Assembly: GCF_003457605.1 (NCBI RefSeq)
Contig: NZ_QRAN01000006.1
Location: 62,001-126,000 of the forward strand
From: Seongchinamella sediminis
Lineage (GTDB): Bacteria > Pseudomonadota > Gammaproteobacteria > Pseudomonadales > Halieaceae
Reading direction: 5' to 3'
DNA: 64,000 nucleotides
Below, piece by piece: positions 36,133 to 44,935 of this stretch; the stretch's first letter is position 1, and every line of letters begins with the position of its first letter. A program made the position numbers and the translations under genes. The notes beneath the pieces are model-generated. The model was not told where the DNA came from and ran no database searches. It saw only the letters and a list, made by a program, of their open reading frames with translations.

Positions 36133-37568
36133 CTTGCTTTTGCCTGGGGCAGGGGAGACGCAGTAGCGTTCGCCGCCGGAGCGTATGCCTCGAGGAAGCG
36201 GAACAGCTTCTTGCGCTCGGCAGCGGTCTCCTCGGTGCCCTTGAGCAGGTACTGGGTCTGCGGTTCCCGATCCAGCAGCAGCTGGCCGCTGAGTTTGCCC
36301 GCTTCGGTGGCTGCCGCCAGCCAGACGATGGTGTCGGCGCCCTCTTCGGGGCTGCGCAGGGCAAAGCGGGTGAGGGTGTGGAAAGTTGGCAGCGACGTCT
36401 GTACGCCGGGAGTATCGGCCCAACCCGGATGCATGGCGTTGACCGCAATGCCCTCCTTGCGCCAGGTCCGGGCCCAGTGGCGAGTGACCACCATGAGCGC
36501 GCGTTTGGCCCGGGCATAGGCGGTGGCACCGGCAAACTCCTCATCCTCCCGGGAGACCAGCCGCTTGACCGAGAGTTTCTGGGAGTACATGCCGCCGGAC
36601 ACCACATTGATGACCCGGGCCCCGTCCGCTGCTGCCAGCAGCGGTTTCAGGCCCAGGGTCAGGCGGTAGGGGCTTAACAGCAGCAGCGCCACACTGCGCT
36701 CGATACCTTCGCTGGTGGCCTGCCACTCGTTGTACAGGGCGCCGGCGTTATTGATCAGCACGTCGATGGGGCGCCCCTGGTCGCTCAGCCGCGCCACCAG
36801 TGCGTCCACGTCTGCCAGCAGGGACAGATCGGCCAGCTCCAGGGCGATATTGTCGTTCCCGGTTTCCGCCTGGATTTCCCGCCTGACCGCCTCGGCCTTG
36901 CCCTTGTTGCGCATGACCAGGGTCAGGTCGGCGCCCCGACGCGCCAGCTCCATGGCGCTGGCGAAGCCAAGGCCGGTGGAACTGCCGGTGATGACCACGT
37001 GCTTGCCCCGCAAATCGGCGGAGACCGGGTGCCAGTGCTTGCGCCCCCGGCGATAGCCAACACGGGTGAAGCGGGCCAGTTTCGGCAGTACCAGCCTGTC
37101 GGCAAGGGCGTCGTCGGGCTCACGGGGTGCGGGGAAGCGATCATCCAGCGCTTCCTTGAGTCCTCGCAGGGAGGCCTTGCCCATGCGTTGCAAGCCGGGC
37201 TCCATGGCGCCGGTGAGGGGCTTTATCAATGGCCGGAAGTGAAACTGCGCCTGGTAGTCGATGCGCGTGCTGTTGCCGGACCCGGTGAAAGTAATGGTGT
37301 CCTCGATGTCGAAAAAGCGGCTGCTGCCGCGCAACAGAATCTTGCGCGGCGGATCCAGCTCCGCGACTTCGTATTCGATGTCGATGGTACCCAGCGGCAT
37401 GGCGCAGTTGACCAGGAAGCGGGTGCCGACGGCGACCGGACCGGCGGTCAGTTTAGTGGCCTCCCGGGCGGTGGAGTCCCACTCGGCGGTGGTGGTGAAG
37501 TCGGCGACATAGGCGAAGGCCTCTGCGGCGGGTCGTTTCACGCGAATGGTTTCGTGGAGCAGTGTCAT
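36129..37568 (-). CDS. Two-domain SRPBCC (START-like) plus short-chain dehydrogenase protein
   Basis: A 479-residue fusion. Residues 1 to about 150 form a polyketide-cyclase/START-type ligand-binding domain (HETIRVKRPAAEAFAYVADF, VGTRFLVNCAMPLG). Residues about 180-479 are a short-chain dehydrogenase with nucleotide motif TGSSTGLGFA, NNAG in DVLINNAGALYNE and the catalytic Y-x3-K as YARAK. It is the first gene of a minus-strand pair with photolyase, overlapping by 4 bases. The fused lipid-pocket domain suggests a hydrophobic substrate, perhaps a lipid oxidation product; that is inference. The ATG 37568 was preferred over a TTG at 37583. Confidence 0.88.
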   Translation of the reverse strand: MTLLHETIRVKRPAAEAFAYVADFTTTAEWDSTAREATKLTAGPVAVGTRFLVNCAMPLGTIDIEYEVAELDPPRKILLRGSSRFFDIEDTITFTGSGNSTRIDYQAQFHFRPLIKPLTGAMEPGLQRMGKASLRGLKEALDDRFPAPREPDDALADRLVLPKLARFTRVGYRRGRKHWHPVSADLRGKHVVITGSSTGLGFASAMELARRGADLTLVMRNKGKAEAVRREIQAETGNDNIALELADLSLLADVDALVARLSDQGRPIDVLINNAGALYNEWQATSEGIERSVALLLLSPYRLTLGLKPLLAAADGARVINVVSGGMYSQKLSVKRLVSREDEEFAGATAYARAKRALMVVTRHWARTWRKEGIAVNAMHPGWADTPGVQTSLPTFHTLTRFALRSPEEGADTIVWLAAATEAGKLSGQLLLDREPQTQYLLKGTEETAAERKKLFRFLEAYAPAANATASPLPQAKAS

Positions 37569-37704
37569 GTTGGTTACCAGCAATGGTCAGAGTGAATGTC
37601 GCCCTTGTTACGCAAAATCGACCCCGCTGGCTCACCCGAAACTGACCTGAAATGACCGCTGTGCATGCGTAATATGTCAAGTTTATCCGGTGGCAACAGG
37701 CGTA

Positions 37705-37739
37705 CACTGTGTGCTTACCCTTTGTAAGCCCGAACAGTG
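37705..37739. promoter_or_regulatory. Nested inverted repeat just upstream of the aldehyde dehydrogenase gene
   Basis: CACTGT, GCTTAC, a 5-base spacer, GTAAGC and ACAGTG form two nested inverted pairs (outer 37705-37710 with 37734-37739; inner 37713-37718 with 37724-37729). The structure ends 10 bases before the ATG and touches the GAGG ribosome site. It could be a repressor operator or an RNA hairpin limiting translation; the sequence alone cannot tell. Confidence 0.5.
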
Positions 37740-37749
37740 AGGCCACCCA

Positions 37750-39192
37750 ATGACTGCTGCCCAACAAGCCGCCGCCAACGATACCGCCGCCATGCTCCGC
37801 GACCAGTTTGAACTGCAGCGCCGGGAGTACCTTGCGGCACCCAACCCGGATTACCAGCAGCGCAAGCAGGATCTGCTTAACCTGAAGGCGCTGGTTGCCG
37901 ATAACATGGAGGCCATCCTCGAGGCGATCAGCGCTGACTATGGTAATCGTTCCCGCCACGAGAGTCAGTTTGCCGAGATTATCTCGGTTACCGATGGCAT
38001 CAACGACACCATCAAGCACCTGAAGAAATGGATGAAGGTGCAGAAGCGGCACGTGGATATCACCATGTTTCCCGGCGGCAAGAACCGGGTCATTCCCCAG
38101 CCACTGGGTGTGGTGGGCATGATTGTGCCCTGGAACTTCCCGGTCAACCTGTCGTTCATGCCGCTGGCGGCGGCCTTTGCCGCGGGCAACCGGGCCATGG
38201 TCAAGATGTCGGAGAACTCGATTAATTTGACCCGGCTGTTGATGGAGCTGTCGCCGAAGTATTTTGCCGCCGACAAACTGCGCTTTTTCGAGGAGACCGG
38301 TGGCGTCGGTATTGAGTTCTCCCGGATTCCCTTCGACCTGCTGGTGTTTACCGGTTCCGGCCAGACCGGCAGGGCGGTGATGGCCTCTGCCGCCCAGAAT
38401 CTCACTCCTGTGGTGCTGGAACTCGGCGGCAAGGCGCCGGCGGTGATCGACCCGAATTACAACCTGAAAAAGGCGGTGGAGCGGATTCTGTTTGTAAAGC
38501 AGTTCAACGCTGGCCAGATCTGCACCAACGTGGACTACGTCTTTGTGCATGAGAGCCAGCGCGAGGAATTCATTTCGCTGGCCAGGGCCTACGTGGCAAA
38601 GCACTGCCCCGATATCGAACACGTCGACTACACCTCGATCATCGACGATCGCTCCATGCAGCGCATGGCGGATACGCTTGCCGACGCGCAGGAGAAGGGC
38701 GCCACCATCGTCAATCTCTGTGGTGAGCAGCAGCCGAATTTCGAGACCCGCAAGTTCCCGCTGCACCTGGTGCTCGACACCACCGAGGACATGACCATCC
38801 GCAACCGCGAAACCTTCGGTCCGCTGTTGATGGTGATGACCTACCAGGATCACCAGGAAGTGATCGACTACATCAACAGCAAGGATCGGCCGCTGGCCCT
38901 GTACCCCTTCACCAACGACCACATACTGTCCGACAGGTATATCGAGCGGGTGATGTCGGGCGGCGTTACGGTCAACGACGCCCTGTTCCATGTGGCCCAG
39001 CACGACATTCCCTTTGGCGGGGTAGGTCCCAGTGGCATGGGTCACTACCACGGCCGTGAGGGTTTTGTGACCTTCTCCAAGATGCGTCCAGTCTACTACC
39101 AGCCGGGCTTCACCTCGATGCAGTTCCTGCGTCCGCCCTATGGCAGGTTCGCGACCCGGGTATTCGATACCCTGGCCAAAATGAAGAGCTGA
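37750..39192 (+). CDS. Coniferyl aldehyde dehydrogenase-like ALDH
   Basis: A 480-residue NAD(P)-dependent aldehyde dehydrogenase. The general base region is LELGGKAP (E224), the catalytic cysteine region GQICTNVDYVF (C258), and the C-terminal PFGGVGPSGMGHYHG and F-rich tail match the CalB subfamily annotated as coniferyl aldehyde dehydrogenase. Enzymes of this group also accept aliphatic and lipid-derived aldehydes, so the physiological substrate is open. GAGG precedes the ATG by 7 bases. A nested inverted repeat lies directly upstream and a perfect hairpin follows the stop. It diverges from the SRPBCC-SDR gene. Confidence 0.88.
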   Translation: MTAAQQAAANDTAAMLRDQFELQRREYLAAPNPDYQQRKQDLLNLKALVADNMEAILEAISADYGNRSRHESQFAEIISVTDGINDTIKHLKKWMKVQKRHVDITMFPGGKNRVIPQPLGVVGMIVPWNFPVNLSFMPLAAAFAAGNRAMVKMSENSINLTRLLMELSPKYFAADKLRFFEETGGVGIEFSRIPFDLLVFTGSGQTGRAVMASAAQNLTPVVLELGGKAPAVIDPNYNLKKAVERILFVKQFNAGQICTNVDYVFVHESQREEFISLARAYVAKHCPDIEHVDYTSIIDDRSMQRMADTLADAQEKGATIVNLCGEQQPNFETRKFPLHLVLDTTEDMTIRNRETFGPLLMVMTYQDHQEVIDYINSKDRPLALYPFTNDHILSDRYIERVMSGGVTVNDALFHVAQHDIPFGGVGPSGMGHYHGREGFVTFSKMRPVYYQPGFTSMQFLRPPYGRFATRVFDTLAKMKS

Positions 39193-39216
39193 TTGCCCGT
39201 TCTGGAGAGATGGGTT

Positions 39217-39238
39217 GAGGGCACCACCGGGTGCCCTC
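39217..39238. terminator. Perfect 9-bp hairpin between convergent genes
   Basis: GAGGGCACC and GGTGCCCTC form a perfect 9-bp stem with a 4-base loop 24 bases beyond the aldehyde dehydrogenase stop and 38 bases from the convergent DUF2189 stop. No T-run is present on either side. Its position suggests a shared transcription end. Confidence 0.55.
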
Positions 39239-39276
39239 GTCAGGGCCAGCCCAGGTAGTGTGAACAGGCCCTGGTT

Positions 39277-40041
39277 CTATTCCTCCTCCACCGTATCCCG
39301 GTAGGCGTACCAGGTCGCATGTCCCAGCAGGGGCACTACCAGCACCATCCCCCACAGGCGGGTCCCGAAACCAAAGGCCACCAGGCTGATGATCAACGCC
39401 GCCCAGATGACCATCGCCGGGAGGTCACGCGCCGCGACCCTCAGGCTCATGCGCACGGCGATACCGGGTTCGACGTGGCGATCGATCATCATCGGTACAC
39501 TGACCACCGACAGCAGGAAAACTACCGTGGAAACTGCGGCAAAGGCCAGTCCGTAAGCCAGCAGGTGGGCGCTGCTCAACTCCGCGACCACATTGCCCCA
39601 CACCGTGGCTTCGATGGCCGGGGCGATGGAGCCCACGGTGGTGTACAGCGCCAGTGCCGCCACGCTAAAGCCCGCCAGGGCGACAAAGAGCAGCACCTCG
39701 GCCAGGCCCAGCAGGTGGCGGCGATTGCGGCGGATGGCCTCCAGCGAGTCCTGGAAGTTGCTGCTTTCGCCGTGGTCCCGGCGCCGGGCGAGTTCGCAAA
39801 CGCCAGCAGTTATGACCGGGCCCACCACCAGGAACGCGCAGACCGCGGCGGCGATATACAGGGGGTGCTCCTGGTAGTTGAGTATCATCGCCCCCAGTAG
39901 CGCCACCAGCGCGCCGTAGGCCAGGCTGGGACCGAGGCTGTGCATCATGCTGTCCCAGCCGGCGGCGAGCCAGATAAAGGGGCGCGATGGGGGTACGCGG
40001 TGAACGGGGTAAAGATCGAGAGGGTGATGTGACGCAGCCAT
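39277..40041 (-). CDS. DUF2189 family integral membrane protein
   Basis: A 254-residue membrane protein with about six hydrophobic segments (LAYGALVALLGAMILNY, LYIAAAVCAFLVVGPVITAG, LLGLAEVLLFVALAGFSVAA and others) and a short cytosolic N-terminus. The repeating DLPAMVIWAALIISLVAFGFG stretch fits DUF2189. The function is unknown. AGGAGGT sits 7 bases before ATG 40041, which settles the start over an upstream in-frame one at 40074. Confidence 0.85.
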   Translation of the reverse strand: MAASHHPLDLYPVHRVPPSRPFIWLAAGWDSMMHSLGPSLAYGALVALLGAMILNYQEHPLYIAAAVCAFLVVGPVITAGVCELARRRDHGESSNFQDSLEAIRRNRRHLLGLAEVLLFVALAGFSVAALALYTTVGSIAPAIEATVWGNVVAELSSAHLLAYGLAFAAVSTVVFLLSVVSVPMMIDRHVEPGIAVRMSLRVAARDLPAMVIWAALIISLVAFGFGTRLWGMVLVVPLLGHATWYAYRDTVEEE

Positions 40042-40246
40042 AATAGTACCTCCTGTGCGGAATAGGTCCCGCAACGTTGCTGCTCCAGGGTCGAGGCATG
40101 GCGCAGGTTAACTCAGGCCACTATGGGGACGAGCCACACCTGCGCCGATGTCCCGGCCTGCAGGTTCTCTGTCTGTTAGGCAGTATAGACCGGCATAAGT
40201 TTCCCGCCTCTTGTATCCGCTTCAGGCAGCTACCACCATGGTCGTA

Positions 40247-40275
40247 TTGCCACAGCCATGGCCTAGCGGTTATTT
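40247..40275 (+). promoter_or_regulatory. Candidate sigma70-type promoter of prpE
   Basis: TTGCCA (40247-40252) and TTATTT (40270-40275) are separated by 17 bases and lie 33 bases ahead of the prpE ATG. The fit is moderate and was found by eye. Confidence 0.4.
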
Positions 40276-40307
40276 TCATCACAGTGATCACAGAACTGGG
40301 TACCCCT

Positions 40308-42182
40308 ATGAGCAATCTCTCTCTCTGGCAGCAAGCGGCGCAGGACATCCACTGGTACCGGGCGCCCGAATGCGTGCTGGACGACAGTAACCCGCCGTTT
40401 TACCGCTGGTATGCCGACGGCGTCACCAACGCCTGTTACAACGCCCTGGACCTGCACGTTGAGCAGGGCCGGGGTGAGCAGGACGCGCTGATTTACGACA
40501 GCCCGGTGACCGCTACCAAGCGCCGCTATACCTATGCGCAATTGCTGGACGAGGTAGCCCGGTTTGCGGGGGTGCTGGCGGCCCGGGCCGTCAGCAAAGG
40601 CGACCGGGTGATTATTTATATGCCCATGGTGCCGGAGGCGCTCATCGCCATGCTGGCCTGCGCCAGGCTGGGCGCGATTCACTCGGTGGTGTTTGGCGGC
40701 TTTGCCAGCAATGAGCTCGCCGTCCGTATTGATGATGCCACCCCGAAAGTGATCGTCTCCGCCAGCTGTGGCGTCGAGCCCACGCGCATCGTGCCCTACA
40801 AGCCATTGCTGGATGCGGCCATCGATCTCGCTGACCACAAGCCCGGCAGCTGCATTATCCTGCAGCGTCCCATGCAGCAGGCGGAGCTGCAGGAAGGGCG
40901 CGACCTGGACTGGGACACAGCGATGGCGTCCGCCGAGCCGGCGGACTGCGTGCCGGTGGCGGCCAACGACCCGCTGTATATCCTGTATACCTCCGGTACT
41001 ACCGGCCAGCCCAAGGGCGTGGTGCGCGATACCGGCGGCAGCATAGTTGCCCTCAAGTGGAGCATGAAAAACGTTTACGATACCAGGCCCGGCGACGTCT
41101 ACTGGGCGGCCTCCGACGTGGGTTGGGTGGTGGGCCATTCCTACATTGTTTACGGCCCCCTGTTCAATGGCAGCACCACGGTGATTTATGAGGGCAAACC
41201 GGTGGGTACGCCGGACCCGGGGGCGTTCTGGCGGGTGATCGCCGAGTACCAGGTGAAGGTCATGTTCACCGCCCCCACCGCCTTCCGCGCGATCAAGAAA
41301 GAGGATCCGGAAGGCAAGTACCTGCAGCAATACGACCTCAGCGGCCTGCAGTCCCTGTTCCTGGCGGGTGAGCGCTGCGACCCCAATACCCTGGCCTGGG
41401 CCCAGGACAAGCTGGGCGTACCGGTGATAGACCACTGGTGGCAAACAGAGACCGGCTGGCCCATTTGCTCCAACTGCCTGGGCATCGAGCTGCTGCCGAT
41501 AGTCCCCGGCTCACCGGCCAGGGCGGTACCCGGCTACGATGTCCAGGTGCTGGATGAAGACGGCGCGCAGATGGCCGCTGGCGACATTGGCGCGCTGGTG
41601 GTCAAGCAGCCATTGCCTCCGGGCACCTTTACCACCCTGTGGAATGCCGAGGACCGCTATATCAGCGCCTACTTCAGTCGTTACCCGGGGTATTACGAAA
41701 CCGGTGACGCCGGTTACATCGACGATAACGGCTACATCTTTGTGATGGCCCGCACCGACGATGTCATCAATGTCGCGGGGCACCGGCTGTCGACTGGCGC
41801 CATGGAGGAAGTACTGGCAGACCACCCGGACGTGGCGGAGTGTGCGGTGGTTGGTGTGGCCGACTCCATGAAGGGCCAGCTGCCGCTGGGCCTGCTGGTG
41901 CTCAACGCCGGCGTCGATCGCCCCGCCGAGGAGATCATCAACGAGAGCATCCAGCATATGCGGGACCGCATCGGCCCGGTGGCGGCATTCAAGCTGTGCG
42001 CGGTGGTGGACCGGCTACCCAAGACCCGCTCCGGCAAGATCCTGCGCGGCACCATGCGCAGTATCGCCGATGGTGAACCCTGGAACATGCCGGCCACGAT
42101 TGATGACCCGGTCATCCTCGAGGAGATTACCGCGACCCTGCGCGAGCTGGGCTACGCGGCCCCGTCAGCGGAGGCTCACTGA
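40308..42182 (+). CDS. prpE: Propionyl-CoA synthetase (acetyl-CoA synthetase family)
   Basis: A 624-residue adenylate-forming enzyme. The P-loop-like motif is LYTSGTTGQPKGVVRDTGG, where VVRD and the following glycines are the PrpE type rather than the Acs type. Other motifs are DHWWQTETGWPI, DDVINVAGHRLSTG and the C-terminal catalytic lysine in PKTRSGKILRGTMR. It activates propionate, and more slowly acetate or acrylate-type acids. MSNLSLW at 40308 is the start; an in-frame extension from 40077 was rejected. The last 56 bases overlap the convergent AMMECR1-domain gene. Confidence 0.92.
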   Translation: MSNLSLWQQAAQDIHWYRAPECVLDDSNPPFYRWYADGVTNACYNALDLHVEQGRGEQDALIYDSPVTATKRRYTYAQLLDEVARFAGVLAARAVSKGDRVIIYMPMVPEALIAMLACARLGAIHSVVFGGFASNELAVRIDDATPKVIVSASCGVEPTRIVPYKPLLDAAIDLADHKPGSCIILQRPMQQAELQEGRDLDWDTAMASAEPADCVPVAANDPLYILYTSGTTGQPKGVVRDTGGSIVALKWSMKNVYDTRPGDVYWAASDVGWVVGHSYIVYGPLFNGSTTVIYEGKPVGTPDPGAFWRVIAEYQVKVMFTAPTAFRAIKKEDPEGKYLQQYDLSGLQSLFLAGERCDPNTLAWAQDKLGVPVIDHWWQTETGWPICSNCLGIELLPIVPGSPARAVPGYDVQVLDEDGAQMAAGDIGALVVKQPLPPGTFTTLWNAEDRYISAYFSRYPGYYETGDAGYIDDNGYIFVMARTDDVINVAGHRLSTGAMEEVLADHPDVAECAVVGVADSMKGQLPLGLLVLNAGVDRPAEEIINESIQHMRDRIGPVAAFKLCAVVDRLPKTRSGKILRGTMRSIADGEPWNMPATIDDPVILEEITATLRELGYAAPSAEAH

Positions 42183-42732
42183 AGTTGCAGCTGGTATAGC
42201 GACTGCAGGCCAGTTCGTCGGACCAGTAGTCCGCCGGCAGCCCGGCCTTGGCCAGCAGCTGGGACAGGAACTGCGAGCGGTCTGGCAGCTGTTCCCAGAC
42301 AGAGGGCAGGAAGGTGGCCCGGCGCTCGCCCTCGGCGATCACCAGGCCGTCTATCCCCGGCTGCAACTGGGCCAGCAGCGAGGACCTGTCGCTTGCTGCC
42401 AGCGGCAGGGGGGGACTCAGCACCGCAATTGAAATGGTGACCAGCTCCACCTCGCCCGCCTGCAGCGCAGGGAAGCGGGGGTCGCGGAACGCCGCGCCCG
42501 CGGCGCAATCGGCAACGGTGATCGGCAGTGGCTGGCGGGCTTCCAGCTGGCCAATGCAGCCGCGCAGTTCACCGTGCTTTTTCAGGGTGACAAATACGCC
42601 GCAACATTGCCCGAGCCCCGCCTCAGCCGTTATCTCCGGCGGTGGCTGATGTCCGGAAATTGCCTGCCGGGCAAGGGCCAGCAGCCGCTGCCTTGCTGCT
42701 AGGCCCAGTTCAGTGGAGACTGAATGCGCCAT
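42127..42732 (-). CDS. amrA: AmmeMemoRadiSam system protein A (AMMECR1 domain)
   Basis: A 201-residue AMMECR1-domain protein with the family motif GELRGCIGQLEARQPL, AAFRDPRFPAL and FLPSVWEQLPD. The AmmeMemoRadiSam trio is widespread in bacteria and archaea but has no proven reaction. This gene overlaps the stop of the Memo-like gene by 23 bases on the same strand and the 3' end of prpE on the other. The C-terminal tail after FSEPPLTG is antisense to prpE and may be the least conserved part. Confidence 0.9.
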   Translation of the reverse strand: MAHSVSTELGLAARQRLLALARQAISGHQPPPEITAEAGLGQCCGVFVTLKKHGELRGCIGQLEARQPLPITVADCAAGAAFRDPRFPALQAGEVELVTISIAVLSPPLPLAASDRSSLLAQLQPGIDGLVIAEGERRATFLPSVWEQLPDRSQFLSQLLAKAGLPADYWSDELACSRYTSCNFSEPPLTGPRSPARAGSR

Positions 42733-43504
42733 AACCTACCACCCGCTGGCGATCGCCGCCGGCATCTGCGGAGTTGCGGTAATCCAGCAACTGGCGCTGC
42801 AGTGTGCCGCCCCTGGCACTGGCCAGCAGGCCGTTGATGGGCCTGGCACCGCAGGCATCGCTGCCCCTGAGCTCACAGTCGCCCGCGAGAATGCGCCGGC
42901 AGGAATCCAGGTCGTGGCGCCTGGCGCTGTCAGAGGGCTGGAAGTGGGAGAGGTCGGAACTCACTACCAGCAGTGTCCCGGGATCGCGCCACAGGCTGTC
43001 TACCAGGGTAGCCACCGTGGCTGCCGGGCAATCCCCGACCACGACCGGTAACAGCGTAAAATCGCCCAGGACGCATTGCAGAAAGGGCAGCTGAACTTCC
43101 AGGGCATGCTCCTGCCGGTGGGCCTCGTCGTTACGGCATACCCCGGGCAGGGCCAGCGCCTGTGCAATGCCCCCCAGGTCAAGCGGCACATCGCCGAGGG
43201 GGGTGGCGAAAGCGCTTGTCGACGGGACCGCCATCCCCTGCAGGTAAACCCGATGCGCCGGTCCCAGCAGGATGACCCGATGCACGCTGTCGGCACGGCT
43301 TTCCAGCTGCCGGTAGGCCGCGGCGGCGGTGGCGCCGGAATAGATATACCCGGCGTGGGGCACGATGAGCGCCCGCGGTGGCGGCGGGGCAGGGGGCGGC
43401 GCCTGGGCCAGCAGGGTTGCCACATCGTGCTGCAGTTGCGCCGCATCCGCGGGGTAGAAACTGCCCGCCACCGCCGGCGGCCGTACATCGGGCCGGAGGT
43501 TCAT
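42710..43504 (-). CDS. amrB: AmmeMemoRadiSam system protein B (Memo-like)
   Basis: A 264-residue Memo-family protein (related to LigB-type dioxygenases and human MEMO1). Motifs are REPAVAGSFYP-like AVAGSFYPADAAQL, VPHAGYIYSGATAA with the first conserved histidine, and SSDLSHFQPSDSARRHDL with another. Memo proteins bind copper or iron and are linked to redox regulation. It starts divergently from the radical SAM gene, 66 bases away, and continues into protein A. Confidence 0.92.
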   Translation of the reverse strand: MNLRPDVRPPAVAGSFYPADAAQLQHDVATLLAQAPPPAPPPPRALIVPHAGYIYSGATAAAAYRQLESRADSVHRVILLGPAHRVYLQGMAVPSTSAFATPLGDVPLDLGGIAQALALPGVCRNDEAHRQEHALEVQLPFLQCVLGDFTLLPVVVGDCPAATVATLVDSLWRDPGTLLVVSSDLSHFQPSDSARRHDLDSCRRILAGDCELRGSDACGARPINGLLASARGGTLQRQLLDYRNSADAGGDRQRVVGYGAFSLH

Positions 43505-43570
43505 GGGGAACTGAATCGCGTTAAAGCTGCCATACTTGAATAATGGCTCTTCCGGTTCAATTTACAAGTG

Positions 43571-44659
43571 ATGAACGCGACCATTGTTAGCACGGAGTAC
43601 TGGCACCCGCTGGCAGACGGGCAACTGCAGTGCGACCTGTGCCCGCGCCACTGCAAATTGCAGGAGGGACAGCGCGGCCTGTGCTATGTGCGCCAGCGCC
43701 TGGATGGTGAAATCAAGCTGGTCAGTTACGGCCGCTCCAGCGGTTTCTGCATTGACCCCATCGAGAAAAAACCGCTAAACCACTTTTACCCGGGCAGCCG
43801 GGTGCTGTCCTTCGGTACAGCCGGCTGCAACCTGGCCTGCAAGTTCTGTCAGAACTGGGACATGAGCAAGTCGCGGCACATGGATACCCTGGCGGATGCC
43901 GCCTCGCCGCAACAGCTCGCGCGCACCGCGCTGGCAAGCGGCTGCAGCAGTGTCGCCTTCACCTACAACGACCCGGTGATATTTTTCGAGTACGCGGTGG
44001 ATGTGGCCGCCGCCTGCCGCGAGGTCGGGGTCAAAACCGTTGCGGTGACCGCCGGCTACATCGACCCGGCGCCGCGCGCAGTGTTTTTCCGCGCGATGGA
44101 CGCCGCTAATGTCGACCTCAAGGCATTCAGCGATGGGTTCTATTACCGGATCTGCGGCGGCCGCCTGGCGCCGGTGCTGGATACCCTGCGGTTCATCCGC
44201 CATGAAACCGATACCTGGCTGGAGCTGACCACCCTGCTGATTCCCGGAGAAAACGACAGCGACGCGGAAATCGACGCCATGAGCCGCTGGGTCGTCGCCG
44301 AGCTGGGGCCGGACGTGCCCATGCACTTCACCGCCTTTCACCCGGACTGGAAAATGCCTGACCACGCCCCCACTCCGGCTGCCACCCTGCTGCGGGCGCG
44401 GGATATCGCCCGGGCCAATGGCGTCCACTATGCCTATACCGGCAATGTGCGCGACCGGCGCGGCGGCAGCAGCTGGTGCCACCGCTGCGGCCAGTTGTTG
44501 ATAGAACGCAATGGCTACCAGCTGGGGGCCTGGGGGCTTGATGCCAAGGCCTGCTGCAGTGGCTGCGGCGAAGCGCTGGCGGGGCACTTCAGTGCGCAAG
44601 CGGGCAATAGCCTTGAGCGGTCCACCCGGGTGCGGATCCTGGACGCATCTGATCTGTAA
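43571..44659 (+). CDS. amrS: AmmeMemoRadiSam system radical SAM enzyme
   Basis: A 362-residue radical SAM enzyme with the 4Fe-4S motif CNLACKFC (C86-x3-C90-x2-C93). N-terminal cysteines CDLCPRHC and C-terminal CHRCGQL and CCSGCGEAL could hold additional metal or clusters. It resembles pyruvate-formate-lyase-activating proteins in the early part. GTG 43568 directly before ATG 43571 is an alternative start. Its divergent arrangement with amrB implies shared promoter control. Confidence 0.93.
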   Translation: MNATIVSTEYWHPLADGQLQCDLCPRHCKLQEGQRGLCYVRQRLDGEIKLVSYGRSSGFCIDPIEKKPLNHFYPGSRVLSFGTAGCNLACKFCQNWDMSKSRHMDTLADAASPQQLARTALASGCSSVAFTYNDPVIFFEYAVDVAAACREVGVKTVAVTAGYIDPAPRAVFFRAMDAANVDLKAFSDGFYYRICGGRLAPVLDTLRFIRHETDTWLELTTLLIPGENDSDAEIDAMSRWVVAELGPDVPMHFTAFHPDWKMPDHAPTPAATLLRARDIARANGVHYAYTGNVRDRRGGSSWCHRCGQLLIERNGYQLGAWGLDAKACCSGCGEALAGHFSAQAGNSLERSTRVRILDASDL

Positions 44660-44730
44660 TGAGCGGTAATTGAGGGTTTACGGGCCCTTTGATACAACTG
44701 ACGCTGGGTGTTGAGTCAATGGAGCCGGTC

Positions 44731-44832
44731 ATGTCCTGGTTCAAAAACAGAAACTTTGAAGTCGATGAGATCGCCGTGGCCAAGGCATTTTGTGCGGTAT
44801 GCCTGGCTATCGCCCTCTTTAGCTACCTGTAG
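44731..44832 (+). CDS. Possible 33-residue membrane microprotein
   Basis: ATG 44731 is preceded by GGAG at a 6-base distance and opens MSWFKNRNFEVDEIAVAKAF, ending in a hydrophobic stretch CAVCLAIALFSYL before TAG. One short membrane helix is possible. An in-frame ATG at 44719 is an alternative. No family is recognised, and support is only the ribosome site, codon content and the lack of any other use for this 276-base interval. Confidence 0.4.
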   Translation: MSWFKNRNFEVDEIAVAKAFCAVCLAIALFSYL

Positions 44833-44863
44833 CCGCGAGGCCGACACGGGCGGCGCCCGGGCC

Positions 44864-44891
44864 TTGCATCCCGCCGTCACTGGGCTACAGT
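44864..44891 (+). promoter_or_regulatory. Candidate sigma70-type promoter of the phospholipase D-family gene
   Basis: TTGCAT (44864-44869) and TACAGT (44886-44891), separated by 16 bases, lie 45 bases before the GTG start at 44936. Found by eye. Confidence 0.4.
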
Positions 44892-44935
44892 GATCACGTG
44901 TCCCCTGGCAGGATGAGAGCCAGACTCCAGCGAAT

